64,000 nucleotides of DNA, from the NCBI RefSeq assembly GCF_024519725.1, contig NZ_JALJRK010000006.1, positions 112,295 to 176,294 of the forward strand. Direction: 5' to 3'. Both the position numbers and the translations under genes were made by a program. Under the pieces are notes generated by a model. It did no database searches. It was not told the DNA's origin and saw only the letters and a list, made by a program, of their open reading frames with translations. This DNA is from Microvirga sp. Mcv34. Lineage in GTDB: Bacteria; Pseudomonadota; Alphaproteobacteria; Rhizobiales; Beijerinckiaceae. Of the stretch, positions 33,200 to 42,635 are shown in pieces; the stretch's first letter is position 1; the number at the start of each line of letters is the position of its first letter.

Positions 33200-33937
33200 A
33201 TGACAGATGCGCCGCATATTCTCATTGTTGATGACGATGCCAAAATCCGTCAGATGCTCACCCGCTATCTGACCGACGAAGGCTTTCAGGTCAGCGCGGC
33301 CGCCAATGGCGAGGCCATGCGGGAGTGCCTGGCCAAGGCGAGGATCGACTTGGTGCTTCTGGATCTGGTCCTGCCCGGAGAAGACGGCTTTCAGCTCGCC
33401 AAGGACGTTCGGGCGCGACCGAGCACGGTCAGGACCGGCATCATCATGCTGACCGGTCGGTCGGACATGGTCGACATGGTGGTCGGCCTGGAGGTAGGTG
33501 CGGACGACTACATCGCCAAGCCGTTTCATCTGCGCGAGGTCCTCGCCCGGATCAGAAGTGTCCTGCGCCGGACCCAACCATCCTTATCTGCGGAACCGGG
33601 CCCCATGGTCCGACAGGAAGCAGGCGAGGTCATCCGGTTCGACGGATGGCGGCTCGACCTGGGACGGCGTGAACTGAAAGCACCGGACGGCTCCGACATT
33701 GCGCTCACCACGGGAGAATTCGAGCTCCTGGCGACCTTTGCCCGGCACCCTGGCCGGGTACTGAACCGCGACCAGCTGATGGACCTGACTCGCGGGCGGC
33801 ATTGGGAGGCTGTCGATCGATCTATCGATGCCCAGGTGGCGCGCCTGCGGCGCAAGATCGAGCCTGACCCTAAACACCCCATGCTGGTGAAATCGGTGCG
33901 TGGCGTGGGCTACGTGTTCACGGGACACATTCAGTAG
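33200..33937 (+). CDS. OmpR family response regulator
   Basis: This 245-residue protein has an N-terminal receiver (ILIVDDDAKIRQML; phospho-Asp in LVLLDLVLPGEDGF; MLTGRS; IAKPFH) and a C-terminal OmpR/PhoB winged-helix domain (LTTGEFELLATFARHPGRVL, AQVARLRRKIEPDPKHP, VRGVGYVF). I took the ATG at 33200; the GTG one codon earlier is also possible, and neither has a strong ribosome-binding site. No kinase is directly paired, but the hybrid FixL-like kinase is 1.3 kb away in the same regulatory cluster, so it is a candidate phosphate donor (inference). Confidence 0.9.
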   Translation: MTDAPHILIVDDDAKIRQMLTRYLTDEGFQVSAAANGEAMRECLAKARIDLVLLDLVLPGEDGFQLAKDVRARPSTVRTGIIMLTGRSDMVDMVVGLEVGADDYIAKPFHLREVLARIRSVLRRTQPSLSAEPGPMVRQEAGEVIRFDGWRLDLGRRELKAPDGSDIALTTGEFELLATFARHPGRVLNRDQLMDLTRGRHWEAVDRSIDAQVARLRRKIEPDPKHPMLVKSVRGVGYVFTGHIQ

Positions 33938-34000
33938 ATCCGGATTCGGCCTGAAGGTCCTCAAGCCGCTCCATTCCTTCTGAAGCGGTAGAAGCTGCGG

Positions 34001-34879
34001 TCACGCTTCCGGGCGCCTTCCAGAGGACGGCACACCGTCGACGCCGTGGATGCGTTCCATTCCATGAAAGACCGTCATGGAATCGCGACGGGCGATCCCG
34101 ATGAGCGCAATGTCGAGATGTCGCGCCCGCTCCAAGGCAAGCGAGGTGGGCGCCGAGATCGAAACGAGAGTTCTCGCCCCGAAGGCGGCCACTTTCTCCA
34201 CCAGCTCGAAGGAACAGCGGCTTGTGACGACGACGAAACCGCCGCCAGGCTTGGTGCCAGCCCGGCATGCCGCGCCGATGAGCTTGTCGAGAGCATTATG
34301 ACGGCCGACATCCTCGCGGACGAAGCGGATCGTTCCATCGAGATCGGCCCAGGCGGCTGCATGGACCGCATGGGTCAATTCGTTGAGAGCCTGCCGGCGG
34401 TCGAGGCCGAGGAGAGCCGAATGGATCGCATGCAGGGCAACGACTGGTGCCGTTCCTTCGGGCGGTCCGGCCTGGGGCAGCGCCTTGAGATCGTCGATGC
34501 CGCATAACCCGCAGCCCGTCCGGCCCGACAGGGCGCGTTTGCGCGCGAGGTGCTCATGCAACCTGTCCGGAATCAGATCGACGGCGAGCCGAAGGCCGTG
34601 CTCGTCCGGCTCGATGCGGATGCCGCGAATATCCTGCGGATGTTTGATGACGCCTTCGGTCAGGCTGAAGCCTAAAGCGAAATCCTCCAAGTCGGAGGGC
34701 GTCGTCATCATGACGGCGAACGGAATTCCGCCATAGACGAGATTGACCGGCACCTCCGACGGAATGGCCCGTGCTCCGCGCGATACTCCGGTCCCATTGA
34801 AAGGGATGACCGTGATCGGCGCCTCAAGAGTGGTGGGATACACGGAACCCTCATTCTCCTGTTCCTGAACCGGCTTCAT
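34001..34879 (-). CDS. fdhD: Formate dehydrogenase accessory sulfurtransferase FdhD
   Basis: This 292-residue cytosolic protein carries sulfur from the IscS desulfurase to the bis-MGD cofactor of formate dehydrogenase. The catalytic loop RTGCGLCGIDDLKALPQ (about residues 120-136) keeps both cysteines of the CxxC pair; EDVGRHNALDKLIGAA and VTSRCSFELVEKVAAFGART further down are family marks. I chose the ATG at 34879 for its purine-rich GGGGGG leader; one at 34903 lacks a site. It sits apart from the fdo operon, divergent from selD. Confidence 0.93.
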   Translation of the reverse strand: MKPVQEQENEGSVYPTTLEAPITVIPFNGTGVSRGARAIPSEVPVNLVYGGIPFAVMMTTPSDLEDFALGFSLTEGVIKHPQDIRGIRIEPDEHGLRLAVDLIPDRLHEHLARKRALSGRTGCGLCGIDDLKALPQAGPPEGTAPVVALHAIHSALLGLDRRQALNELTHAVHAAAWADLDGTIRFVREDVGRHNALDKLIGAACRAGTKPGGGFVVVTSRCSFELVEKVAAFGARTLVSISAPTSLALERARHLDIALIGIARRDSMTVFHGMERIHGVDGVPSSGRRPEA

Positions 34880-35074
34880 CGCCCCCCCTGCTTCCGAGCG
34901 CATTCACGGCCATTCATCGATTGCCTCCCCATAGGGGCATCGTACGTTTCGAAACGCAAGGATACAGCCCCTCGCCTAAGCGCCTCGCTTCTAGGGCAAC
35001 GCCTGGGAGATCGGCGTGGTTGCCTTATGGGCAGGGACCTGAAACCATGATCTGGCAGTGGGAGGAGGACGGAG

Positions 35075-36121
35075 ATGGATACACAGAATGTTCGGCTCAG
35101 TCATTTGTCACATGGCGGCGGATGCGGCTGCAAACTGGCACCGTCCGTCCTCCAGCAACTCCTCTCCGAACAGCCGGCGGCCGGACCGTTCCGCCAACTT
35201 CTCGTTGGCACCGAGACGGCCGACGATGCGGCCGTCTGGCAATTGGACGAGGAGACCTGCATCATCGCTACCACGGACTTCTTCATGCCGATGGTGGATG
35301 ACCCTTTCGACTTCGGGCGTATCGCGGCCACCAATGCCATTTCCGACGTCTACGCGATGGGTGGCCGCCCGATCATGGCGCTCGCGATCCTCGGCATGCC
35401 ACTGGGCAAGATAGCGCCAGCGACCGTCCGGAACATCCTAAGAGGCGGAGCAGCGATCTGCGCCGAGGCCGGCATTCCGGTGGCCGGTGGGCATTCCATT
35501 GACTGCCCCGAGCCGGTCTACGGCCTTGCGGTAATCGGAACGGCGAAGCCCGGTGAGATCCGCCGCAACAACGGTGCACAGGCCGGAGATGCGCTGATCC
35601 TGACGAAGGCCCTCGGCGTCGGGATCTATTCGGCGGCCTTCAAGAAGGACGCACTCTCGCCGGAGGCCTACGCGGAAATGATGAATTCGGTCACCCTGCT
35701 GAACAGGATCGGCGCGGAACTCAGCCGGGATCCCGACGTCCATGCCATCACGGATGTAACCGGCTTCGGCATTCTCGGCCACGGCCTCGAAATGGCCCGC
35801 GGGTCGGGCCTGACTCTGAGCATCGACCATGCCCGCCTGCCCCTGCTCGGGGAGGCGGCATCGCTTGCCCGGAAGGGCTATGTGACAGGCGCCTCGACCC
35901 GCAACTGGGACAGTTACGGAGATGGCATCCAGCTGCCTGACGACATCGAGTTATGGCAGAGGCAATTGCTCACGGATCCCCAGACCTCGGGCGGGCTCCT
36001 CGTCGCCTGCGCGCCGGGGCGGGCAGAGCATATTCTCGGACGCATCGTCGAGGCGGGCTATCCATCGGCCCGGATCATCGGCGACGCGGAGACGGGTTCC
36101 CCGAAGGTCAAGGTGATCTAG
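35075..36121 (+). CDS. selD: Selenide, water dikinase (selenophosphate synthetase)
   Basis: This 348-residue enzyme makes selenophosphate, the selenium donor for Sec-tRNA, from selenide and ATP. The active-site segment is [11 protein letters not shown] with Cys17 and Lys20 at the same positions as in the E. coli enzyme, so this copy uses cysteine, not selenocysteine. Other family blocks are [40 protein letters not shown] and [27 protein letters not shown] precedes the ATG. It is required for the FdoG selenoprotein encoded 9 kb away. Confidence 0.95.
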   Translation: MDTQNVRLSHLSHGGGCGCKLAPSVLQQLLSEQPAAGPFRQLLVGTETADDAAVWQLDEETCIIATTDFFMPMVDDPFDFGRIAATNAISDVYAMGGRPIMALAILGMPLGKIAPATVRNILRGGAAICAEAGIPVAGGHSIDCPEPVYGLAVIGTAKPGEIRRNNGAQAGDALILTKALGVGIYSAAFKKDALSPEAYAEMMNSVTLLNRIGAELSRDPDVHAITDVTGFGILGHGLEMARGSGLTLSIDHARLPLLGEAASLARKGYVTGASTRNWDSYGDGIQLPDDIELWQRQLLTDPQTSGGLLVACAPGRAEHILGRIVEAGYPSARIIGDAETGSPKVKVI

Positions 36122-36188
36122 GTCCTGCCGGAACCCGCCGTGCCTCGCCACGTTGCTCCAACAGCTTAGCCAACAGGAGCCGGATGCG

Positions 36189-36521
36189 ATGCGTGCCCCC
36201 CTGATCCTTTTCATTGCGGCCGTCGGCGTGTCGACACCGTGCTGGGCGCAGAGTGCAGCACAGAACCCCTGCCCGGAAGAGCCTGCGACCACGGCCGCCA
36301 CGGCGCCCGATCCGAACAGCCAAGCCTCCGGCACCTCGCCCGGGACGGCAGGATCCTCCGGCTGGACGGGAGGCTTGGGCGGCTCCTATATCGGGACGGC
36401 TCCGAAGGGTCCCACTCCGCAATCGCCATCGGATCACCCGGCGACTGCGAGTGGTCTCGATCCGATGAAGAACGCCGCGGCGCCTGCCGCAACATCCCGC
36501 GGATGCACACCATCCCGTTGA
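36189..36521 (+). CDS. Small exported low-complexity protein
   Basis: This 110-residue protein has a signal peptide (MRAPLILFIAAVGVSTPCWA, cleavage near residue 20) and a mature part rich in Pro, Ala, Ser, Thr and Gly with a GSSGWTGGLGGSYIGT core. AGGAG lies upstream. It resembles small periplasmic proteins often found beside transport or redox genes, but I do not recognise a family. It is convergent with the tRNA-Sec/selB end. Confidence 0.6.
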   Translation: MRAPLILFIAAVGVSTPCWAQSAAQNPCPEEPATTAATAPDPNSQASGTSPGTAGSSGWTGGLGGSYIGTAPKGPTPQSPSDHPATASGLDPMKNAAAPAATSRGCTPSR

Positions 36522-36542
36522 TCTCGGCACTGGCGACAGCTG

Positions 36543-38621
36543 TCAACGCCGTTCTTGCGGGAGGCCGCTGGGGAATGATGGCGGAAGAGAGTGGGAGTCG
36601 AACCCACCTAGGACCGGCTCGCGGCCCCACCCGGATTTGAAGTCCGGACGCCCCACCGGGGACGCCTCTCCTCCATGAATATCGTCGATTGGCGGAATCG
36701 CGCGGAAGAGATCCAGCCGATGGGGATTGATGCGACGAAGATCGCCGCGACGCAAGGTAACGCCGTGACGGTCGAAGAATTCCAGGATCTGGATGGCGAC
36801 CTTACGCCCGTTCTGGACGCAGTCCCGGAATTGCGCCGCCGTGAATTGTCCGCCCGGCGCCTGAATGCCGAGATCCCGGATGATCCCGACCATCTCGGCC
36901 ACCGTACCCCGCAGGAAGAAATGGTCGTGAGCGACCTCGTCGAGTTGTCCGAGGCGGCTCAGAAGTTTGCAGAGGCGCCGGATCTCGTTCTCCGGCACAC
37001 CCATCAGGTCAGCGATGTCGCGCACGCGGGGAGGACGGAAGCGCTCTTCGCCCCCGAGAAGAGGCTTGATCGCATGCCATGTGTCCTCCTCCCGGTCGTC
37101 GAGACGCACCTCGTGCCACGGCAGGCGCACCCATGAGCCGTCGAGCCTGATCCTTCCGGTCGCGACGAGGGCCTGCAACGCAGCGCGGAAGGCCGGTACC
37201 GGCAGGCGCGGCTCGCATTGAAGGCGCAAGCGCTCGAAGCCGATACCCTGGAGATCCGGGTTCTCCCTGTGGAATGCATCGAGCCTGCCGATCAAGCCGG
37301 CCTCGAAGGAAATCCAATGCTCTCTTGCGAGGGCCAGAAGGGCCGGGCCTGCGGCAAGGCACACGCATCCGAGCCTGCCGGCGATGTCTGTCACGACGCC
37401 GAGGGGCATCGCTCGGTCCCGGGCGAAGGTCACGAGGTCGAAGAACCAGGGCTCAACCGAGGTCAAGCTCCTCATGGCGAGGACGGGATCAGCCTGCGCC
37501 AATGCGGAGATCTGCGCACGCCGCCCCTCGCCACGCCGGTGACGGGCGGGGGCCCGCAGGTCGATGAAGAACCCGCCGCCGATGGTCCGCTGAGCGGAGG
37601 TGTCGCGCACGACGAAACGGTCATGAACCGCAGCGGCGATCGGCCGGTCGAGGACGATCTGAACGATGCTGCTCTCACCCGGCTGCATGGGCTCATCCTG
37701 CAGAAGGACGATCCGCGCCCCGACCTCCGCGGCCGCATGATGCAGACGAACGGGAAACCATTGACCGACGGGTTTCCTCTCGCTCGGGAGAATGTGCAGG
37801 CTCGCATCGATCCGGTCGGTCGGCGCATGAAGTTCGGGTGCGAGCACCATATCGCCGCGGACAATGCTGTCCTTCGATATTCCCTCTCCGGCGAGATTGA
37901 GGGCACAGCGCTGCCCCGCAGCGCCTCGCTCGGCAGAACGGTTCTGGGCGTGGATCGAACGCACGCGGGCCGTGCGCCCCGAAGGGCTGACGACAAGCTG
38001 ATCGCCGACGGTAACCGACCCGGAGAGAACGGTCCCCGTGACCACCGTGCCGGCGCCGGACAGGACGAAGCTGCGATCGACCGACAAGCGAAAGAGTCCC
38101 GCCTCATTCCGCTCCCTCTGCGTCGCAGATATTGACTGCAAGTGCAGCTTGAGCGTCTCGATTCCTTCACCGGTAACGACAGACACGGGAAGAATCGGAC
38201 ACTCCGTCAGAACCGTGTCTGCGAGAACATCGCGGATCTGCGCGATCGCCTCCGCGCGGCGCTCCTCACCGGCAAGATCCGCTTTGCTGAGCACGACGAC
38301 GCCCCGGTCAACACCCAAGATGTCGATGATCGCCAGATGTTCGAGCGTCTGCGGCTTCACCGCGTCGTCGGCGGCAACCACAAGCATGACGAAATCGACA
38401 CCGCTGGCGCCCGCAACCATCGTATGGACGAAGCGCTCATGGCCGGGCACGTCCACGAAGCCGATCACATCGCCGTTGTCCTGGGGCCAGTAGGCGAAGC
38501 CGAGATCGATGGTGATGCCGCGCGCCTTCTCTTCCTTGAGGCGATCCGCGTCGATCCCCGTCAAGGCTTTGACGAGGGCCGTCTTGCCGTGATCGATATG
38601 ACCTGCCGTGCCGACGATCAT
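36543..38621 (-). CDS. selB: Selenocysteine-specific elongation factor SelB
   Basis: This 692-residue GTPase brings Sec-tRNA to UGA when a SECIS hairpin is present. The EF-Tu-like part begins [20 protein letters not shown] (P-loop), then [13 protein letters not shown] (switch), [11 protein letters not shown] (G3) and LSKADL. Four winged-helix modules follow from about residue 380 for SECIS binding (for example [20 protein letters not shown]). The ATG at 38621 overlaps the selA stop by 4 bases. Oddly, the frame runs without a stop through the tRNA-Sec gene, so about the last 44 codons (from residue 650) are templated by selC and its flank. E. coli SelB is 614 residues, so this C-terminal tail is extra. 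Confidence 0.9.
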   Translation of the reverse strand: MIVGTAGHIDHGKTALVKALTGIDADRLKEEKARGITIDLGFAYWPQDNGDVIGFVDVPGHERFVHTMVAGASGVDFVMLVVAADDAVKPQTLEHLAIIDILGVDRGVVVLSKADLAGEERRAEAIAQIRDVLADTVLTECPILPVSVVTGEGIETLKLHLQSISATQRERNEAGLFRLSVDRSFVLSGAGTVVTGTVLSGSVTVGDQLVVSPSGRTARVRSIHAQNRSAERGAAGQRCALNLAGEGISKDSIVRGDMVLAPELHAPTDRIDASLHILPSERKPVGQWFPVRLHHAAAEVGARIVLLQDEPMQPGESSIVQIVLDRPIAAAVHDRFVVRDTSAQRTIGGGFFIDLRAPARHRRGEGRRAQISALAQADPVLAMRSLTSVEPWFFDLVTFARDRAMPLGVVTDIAGRLGCVCLAAGPALLALAREHWISFEAGLIGRLDAFHRENPDLQGIGFERLRLQCEPRLPVPAFRAALQALVATGRIRLDGSWVRLPWHEVRLDDREEDTWHAIKPLLGGEERFRPPRVRDIADLMGVPENEIRRLCKLLSRLGQLDEVAHDHFFLRGTVAEMVGIIRDLGIQAPGGQFTAAQFRDCVQNGRKVAIQILEFFDRHGVTLRRGDLRRINPHRLDLFRAIPPIDDIHGGEASPVGRPDFKSGWGREPVLGGFDSHSLPPSFPSGLPQERR
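36579..36674 (-). tRNA. selC: tRNA-Sec (anticodon UCA)
   Basis: The 96-base gene includes an encoded CCA. The acceptor stem is 8 bp (GGAGGAGA with TCTCTTCC, one G-U pair) as in bacterial tRNA-Sec, the anticodon loop is CTTCAAA with TCA at 36638-36640, and the T-arm holds GGTTCGACTCC. A long variable arm (GCCGCGAGCCGGTCC region) is present. It lies in the same orientation as selB and inside the selB reading frame. Confidence 0.95.
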
Positions 38622-40018
38622 GGGCCAGCCTCGAGACGTAGGGATGCAAGGTTGTCTCGGAATGCGTCCTCGTGCTCCAGGCACCGGAGATCGAAGACGA
38701 GCGCTCCCTCGGCCACGCGGCCGATCACAGGCCATGGCAAGCTTCTGAAAGCCGCGCTCAGAGCGTCAACCGCCCGCCCTCCACCTTTCGGCCGGATGAC
38801 AATTCCGAAGCTCGGGATCGTGTCAAGCGGCAGCGCCCCAGAGCCGATCTGGCTTGAGCATGGCGCGCCTTCGACGACCGCGCTGTCACCTAGGATTTTT
38901 GCTAGAACAGGGGCGAGGCGAAAGGCCTGCTGCCGCACGTCTTCCACATTTCGCGCGAGGAAGCTCATGGTGGGAAGTCTCTGCGCGAGCCGGTCCGGAT
39001 CGCGGTAGAGCCGCAAGGTCGCCTCGCAGGCTGCGAGCCTTATCTTGTCCACCCGCAACGCCCGCTTCATTGGATTGCGGTTGATGGCGGCGATGAGATC
39101 CTTCCGGCCAACGATGAAGCCTGCCTGCGGTCCACCGAGAAGCTTGTCGCCGGAGAACGTGATGAGATCCGCTCCCTCCTCCACGGCCTCTCGGACGGTC
39201 GGTTCCTTTCTGAGGCCGAACCGGGAGAGATCGACGAGCGTTCCCGAGCCGAGATCGTTGACGAAGGGCACGTTATGTCGCCGCGCGAGCTTCGCGAGAT
39301 CGCGGGAGCCGACCTCCGCCGTAAAACCTTCGATGCGGTAGTTGGAGGTGTGAACCTTCAGGATGAGACCGGTTTCGGGCCCCATCGCATCCGCATAATC
39401 GCGCGGATGGGTGCGGTTCGTGGTGCCGACCTCGCGCAGGCGTGCTCCCGCCCGTGCCATGATCTCTGGCATGCGGAACGCGCCGCCGATCTCGATGAGT
39501 TCGCCACGTGAGACGATGGCTTCCCTACCCTGCGAAAGGGTATTGAGGGCAAGAAGCACCGCAGCTGCATTGTTGTTGACGAGGGTCGCATCCTCCGCGC
39601 CCGTCAATTCGCAGACGAGCGCGCGGATATGATCGTCCCGCTCCCCTCTCCTGCCGCTCGCGAGATCGAATTCCAGAGAAACGGCCTCGCGCATGGCGGC
39701 CGTCGCGGCTTTGACGGCCTCTTCCGCTAGAACGGCGCGACCGAGATTGGTGTGGAGCACCGTACCGGTCAGATTGAAGAGCGGTTTCAGCCGCGGTTGC
39801 GCCCGCGTATCGAGAAGGGCTATGACCGCAGAGACGATGGTCGCATCGTCGAACGCGATTCCAGGACGCATTTCCTCGCGCAGAACTGCAAGGGTATCAC
39901 GAACGGCCTGCGTGGTTTCCGCACGTCCGTGCTGCTCGACGAGTGTCGCGACATCCGGCTGCCGCAGCACGCGATCGACCGAGGGAAGGTAGCGCAGAGA
40001 GGGAGCGGCCTCGGCCAT
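38618..40018 (-). CDS. selA: L-seryl-tRNA(Sec) selenium transferase
   Basis: This 466-residue PLP enzyme converts Ser-tRNA-Sec into Sec-tRNA-Sec using selenophosphate. It has the N-terminal tRNA-binding part (SLRYLPSVDRVLRQPDVATL), the fold-type-I core (LFNLTGTVLHTNLGRAVLAE, NNNAAAVLLALNTLSQGREA) and the PLP-lysine loop LITFSGDKLLGGPQAGFIVG. The ATG at 40018 comes 2 bases after the fdhE stop; a GTG one codon earlier is possible. Its end overlaps the selB start, so fdhE-selA-selB look translationally coupled. Confidence 0.95.
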   Translation of the reverse strand: MAEAAPSLRYLPSVDRVLRQPDVATLVEQHGRAETTQAVRDTLAVLREEMRPGIAFDDATIVSAVIALLDTRAQPRLKPLFNLTGTVLHTNLGRAVLAEEAVKAATAAMREAVSLEFDLASGRRGERDDHIRALVCELTGAEDATLVNNNAAAVLLALNTLSQGREAIVSRGELIEIGGAFRMPEIMARAGARLREVGTTNRTHPRDYADAMGPETGLILKVHTSNYRIEGFTAEVGSRDLAKLARRHNVPFVNDLGSGTLVDLSRFGLRKEPTVREAVEEGADLITFSGDKLLGGPQAGFIVGRKDLIAAINRNPMKRALRVDKIRLAACEATLRLYRDPDRLAQRLPTMSFLARNVEDVRQQAFRLAPVLAKILGDSAVVEGAPCSSQIGSGALPLDTIPSFGIVIRPKGGGRAVDALSAAFRSLPWPVIGRVAEGALVFDLRCLEHEDAFRDNLASLRLEAGP

Positions 40019-40020
40019 CA

Positions 40021-40938
40021 CTAAACTCCGAGCAGGAATGGATTGAAGCTCCCTCGGCGGTATTCTCCATCCTTCAAGAGAAGGTCGAGCGCGAGGCTGG
40101 CGATATCGTCAGCCACCGGGTCGAGAGCCATGTCCTTCTGCTGGTAAAGGATTTTGACATAGCCGCGGCAGGTATCGCAGCACTCCGCCTTGATCGTCCC
40201 GGCGCTCCCTTCAATCTCCTGGTAGCCGATCCCCTTGCCTGAGCCGCAGAGCACGCATTTCACACGAACGACGTTCCAGAGCGTCCCGCACAGGGAGCAG
40301 GAGCAATAGCGTGTCCCTTCGGCTTCCATCCATCCGACCACGAGGGACGAGGCCGGCGCGCCGCCGCAGCAGGGGCATGCACTGTCGCTGATCCGGGTGA
40401 GCTTATCCTTGTCGAGCCTTGCCGCCAGACGGGTGAAATGGACCTGCAATCCCGCCGCCACATAGACGTGCTCGGCGATGGCGTCGGCCGGGATGGAATC
40501 CGCGAGAACGTTGCGCACCATGATGCGAACCTCGTCCGGCGAGGCTGCCTTCACCCGCGAGAGAGCCGCTTGAGCCTCGTCCGGCTTGGCCAGGGGCGCG
40601 ACCACATCGAAAAGGCGATTCAGGGTTGTGCCGATGACATCGTCGACGTCGACCTGATTGCGGTCGAGCGGCGGCATGCCGAATTCACGGGCGCGGTCGA
40701 GCGCGTCGGGAGGTGGAAGATCGGGCTCTGGCAGGCCGCCCTGAATGGCGCTCTGGGCCGCCGCGATGCCTGCTACGAAGCGCAGGTAAGGCGCAAGCTC
40801 GCTCGTCTGCGCCAACGACTCGAGGCGCTCCCTTCGCGCTTCGAACAATCGTCGCGGATCGGGCAGCCTGGCGAATGGAGGAGCGGGAACGCGGCCGATG
40901 GAGGCCGGATTGGGATCGACGGAACCTGGATGTGTCAT
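40021..40938 (-). CDS. fdhE: Formate dehydrogenase accessory protein FdhE
   Basis: This 305-residue cytosolic protein is required to assemble or activate respiratory formate dehydrogenase. The C-terminal half carries rubredoxin-like CxxC knuckles: ACPCCGGAPASS, CSCSLCGTLWNVVRVKCVLC and ECCDTCRGYVK. The N-terminal half is helical (RLPDPRRLFEARRERLESLA). GAGG precedes the ATG. It lies 40 bases after the gamma-subunit gene, in the operon order fdoG-fdoH-fdoI-fdhE-selA-selB-selC. Confidence 0.93.
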   Translation of the reverse strand: MTHPGSVDPNPASIGRVPAPPFARLPDPRRLFEARRERLESLAQTSELAPYLRFVAGIAAAQSAIQGGLPEPDLPPPDALDRAREFGMPPLDRNQVDVDDVIGTTLNRLFDVVAPLAKPDEAQAALSRVKAASPDEVRIMVRNVLADSIPADAIAEHVYVAAGLQVHFTRLAARLDKDKLTRISDSACPCCGGAPASSLVVGWMEAEGTRYCSCSLCGTLWNVVRVKCVLCGSGKGIGYQEIEGSAGTIKAECCDTCRGYVKILYQQKDMALDPVADDIASLALDLLLKDGEYRRGSFNPFLLGV

Positions 40939-40978
40939 GTAACCTCACGAACCGCACGGGTCACGTGTCATCATGCGC

Positions 40979-41674
40979 CTACTCGGCAGGCGTAGCCGGC
41001 TTCTTCACCTTATGACGCTCCGCCAGCTCCTTCAACCAGAGCCGGTGGTGCTTCCAGGCCCAGCCGCCCGTCACCGAGCCGCGCGTCATGGCCCTCAGCG
41101 TGCCCCGTGCCCAGATCGCCGCATAGACGTGGGCGATCCAGATGCAGATCAGCGCGATGGCGGTGAGTGAATGAACAAGCACCGCGACACGTTTCTGGGG
41201 AATAGTGGTCCAGTCGAAGAAATATTGGTCCCATATCGCAAGCCCGGTCACGATCAACGCGATAATGAGGAGAGACATGGCCCAGAAATTGAACTTCTGG
41301 ATCGGATTGTAGCGACCGACCGGCGGCACCTTCTCCTCGTCGCCCTTGATCATGTCGCCGGCATGCGCGAGCCAGTCCCGATCCGCCTTCTCCGGCAGGT
41401 TGGCGCGCCAGAAGCGGATGAAAAGGCCCGCGAAGCTGAAGAACAGAACGACGCCGATCCAGGGATGCAAGGCCCGGGCGTTTTGCCCGCCTCCGAACAG
41501 GCCAGTCAGGAAGAACAGCGAGGGATGAAAGAAGGCGAGACCGGACAAGGCAAGAAGGATGAGCGATATCGCCGTGATCCAGTGATTGGCCCGGGCGGCC
41601 CGATTATACCGATCGACCACGACCGGATTGCCGGGATGGATCGCATCCTCCTTCTCGATGCTCGTCTGTGCCAT
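40979..41674 (-). CDS. fdoI: Formate dehydrogenase gamma subunit, cytochrome b556
   Basis: This 231-residue inner-membrane subunit passes electrons from the beta subunit through two b hemes to quinone. It has four membrane segments (WITAISLILLALSGLAFFH, LHPWIGVVLFFSFAGLFIRF, NFWAMSLLIIALIVTGLAIW, VHSLTAIALICIWIAHVYAA), with His residues in helices 1, 2 and 4 as heme ligands (ANHWITAIS, LHPWIG, VLVHSLTAIALICIWIAH). Its ATG overlaps the fdoH stop (ATGA at 41674-41671 on the minus strand). Confidence 0.94.
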   Translation of the reverse strand: MAQTSIEKEDAIHPGNPVVVDRYNRAARANHWITAISLILLALSGLAFFHPSLFFLTGLFGGGQNARALHPWIGVVLFFSFAGLFIRFWRANLPEKADRDWLAHAGDMIKGDEEKVPPVGRYNPIQKFNFWAMSLLIIALIVTGLAIWDQYFFDWTTIPQKRVAVLVHSLTAIALICIWIAHVYAAIWARGTLRAMTRGSVTGGWAWKHHRLWLKELAERHKVKKPATPAE

Positions 41675-42624
41675 CAGGTTTTCTCCTTCACGAGATCCTC
41701 GGCCTTCTCCTCATCCTCCCGCGTGACTCGGTTGGGGCTGACCAGCGCCGAATGGAGAACGCCCGCCGCCGCAGCGAGCCCCAGGGCGGCAAAGCCGAGA
41801 TACTTGGCCATTCCCTTCCAGGCATTCACGACGGGGCTGACCTTCGGATCCTTCGGCAGGTTTGCGTAGATCTCCGGTTGGTCGTTGTGATGCAAGACGT
41901 ACATCACATGCGTTCCGCCGACACCCGGCGGGTCGTAGAGGCCGGCATTGTCGTAGCCTCGGGATTTGAGATCCTCGATCCGGCTGTCGGCCAGCTTCTT
42001 CATGTCGTCCTTCGTGCCGAAGGTGATCGCGTGAGTCGGGCAGGCCTTCGCGCAGGCAGGCCCTTGCCCCACGGCGACGCGGTCGGAACAGAGGGTGCAT
42101 TTATAAGCCGTATGATCGACCTTGGAGATGCGCGGAATGTTGAACGGGCATCCCTTGATGCAGTAGCCGCAGCCGATGCAGTTCTCATGCACGAAATCCA
42201 CGATGCCGTTGGAATACTGCACGATGGCTCCGGGCGCCGGACAAGCCTTCAGGCAGCCGGGGTCCTCGCAATGCATGCAGCCGTCCTTGCGGATCAGCCA
42301 CTCGAGATTGCCCGTCTGCGGATTGTCCCACTCGGTAAACCGCATCAGGGTGAACATGTCCGGCGTCAGGTCATGCGGGTTGTCGTAGACGCCCGTGTTG
42401 GTCTCGATGGCCGGATGGGTATCGTTCCACTCGATGCAGGCCGATTGGCAGGCCTTGCAGCCAATGCACTTCGACACGTCGATGAGCTTCGCGACCGGCT
42501 CCAGCTGACGCGCGGGCGGCGGCACCGTCGAGGCTGAGCGGCGCACGAGATCCCGCTCCGTCAGGTTTGTGTTGGTCGCGGCGACCGGTGGGTTACTGGT
42601 TGCGGTGTGAGGACTTGGTTCCAT
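41674..42624 (-). CDS. fdoH: Formate dehydrogenase beta subunit (four 4Fe-4S)
   Basis: This 316-residue periplasm-facing subunit relays electrons through four 4Fe-4S clusters. Four cysteine groups are visible: [46 protein letters not shown] and [23 protein letters not shown]-terminal membrane anchor ([19 protein letters not shown]) follows, as in FdnH/FdoH. The ATG at 42624 has GAGGAG upstream and begins 12 bases after the alpha-subunit stop. Confidence 0.95.
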   Translation of the reverse strand: MEPSPHTATSNPPVAATNTNLTERDLVRRSASTVPPPARQLEPVAKLIDVSKCIGCKACQSACIEWNDTHPAIETNTGVYDNPHDLTPDMFTLMRFTEWDNPQTGNLEWLIRKDGCMHCEDPGCLKACPAPGAIVQYSNGIVDFVHENCIGCGYCIKGCPFNIPRISKVDHTAYKCTLCSDRVAVGQGPACAKACPTHAITFGTKDDMKKLADSRIEDLKSRGYDNAGLYDPPGVGGTHVMYVLHHNDQPEIYANLPKDPKVSPVVNAWKGMAKYLGFAALGLAAAAGVLHSALVSPNRVTREDEEKAEDLVKEKT

Positions 42625-42635
42625 TCCGCTTCTCC

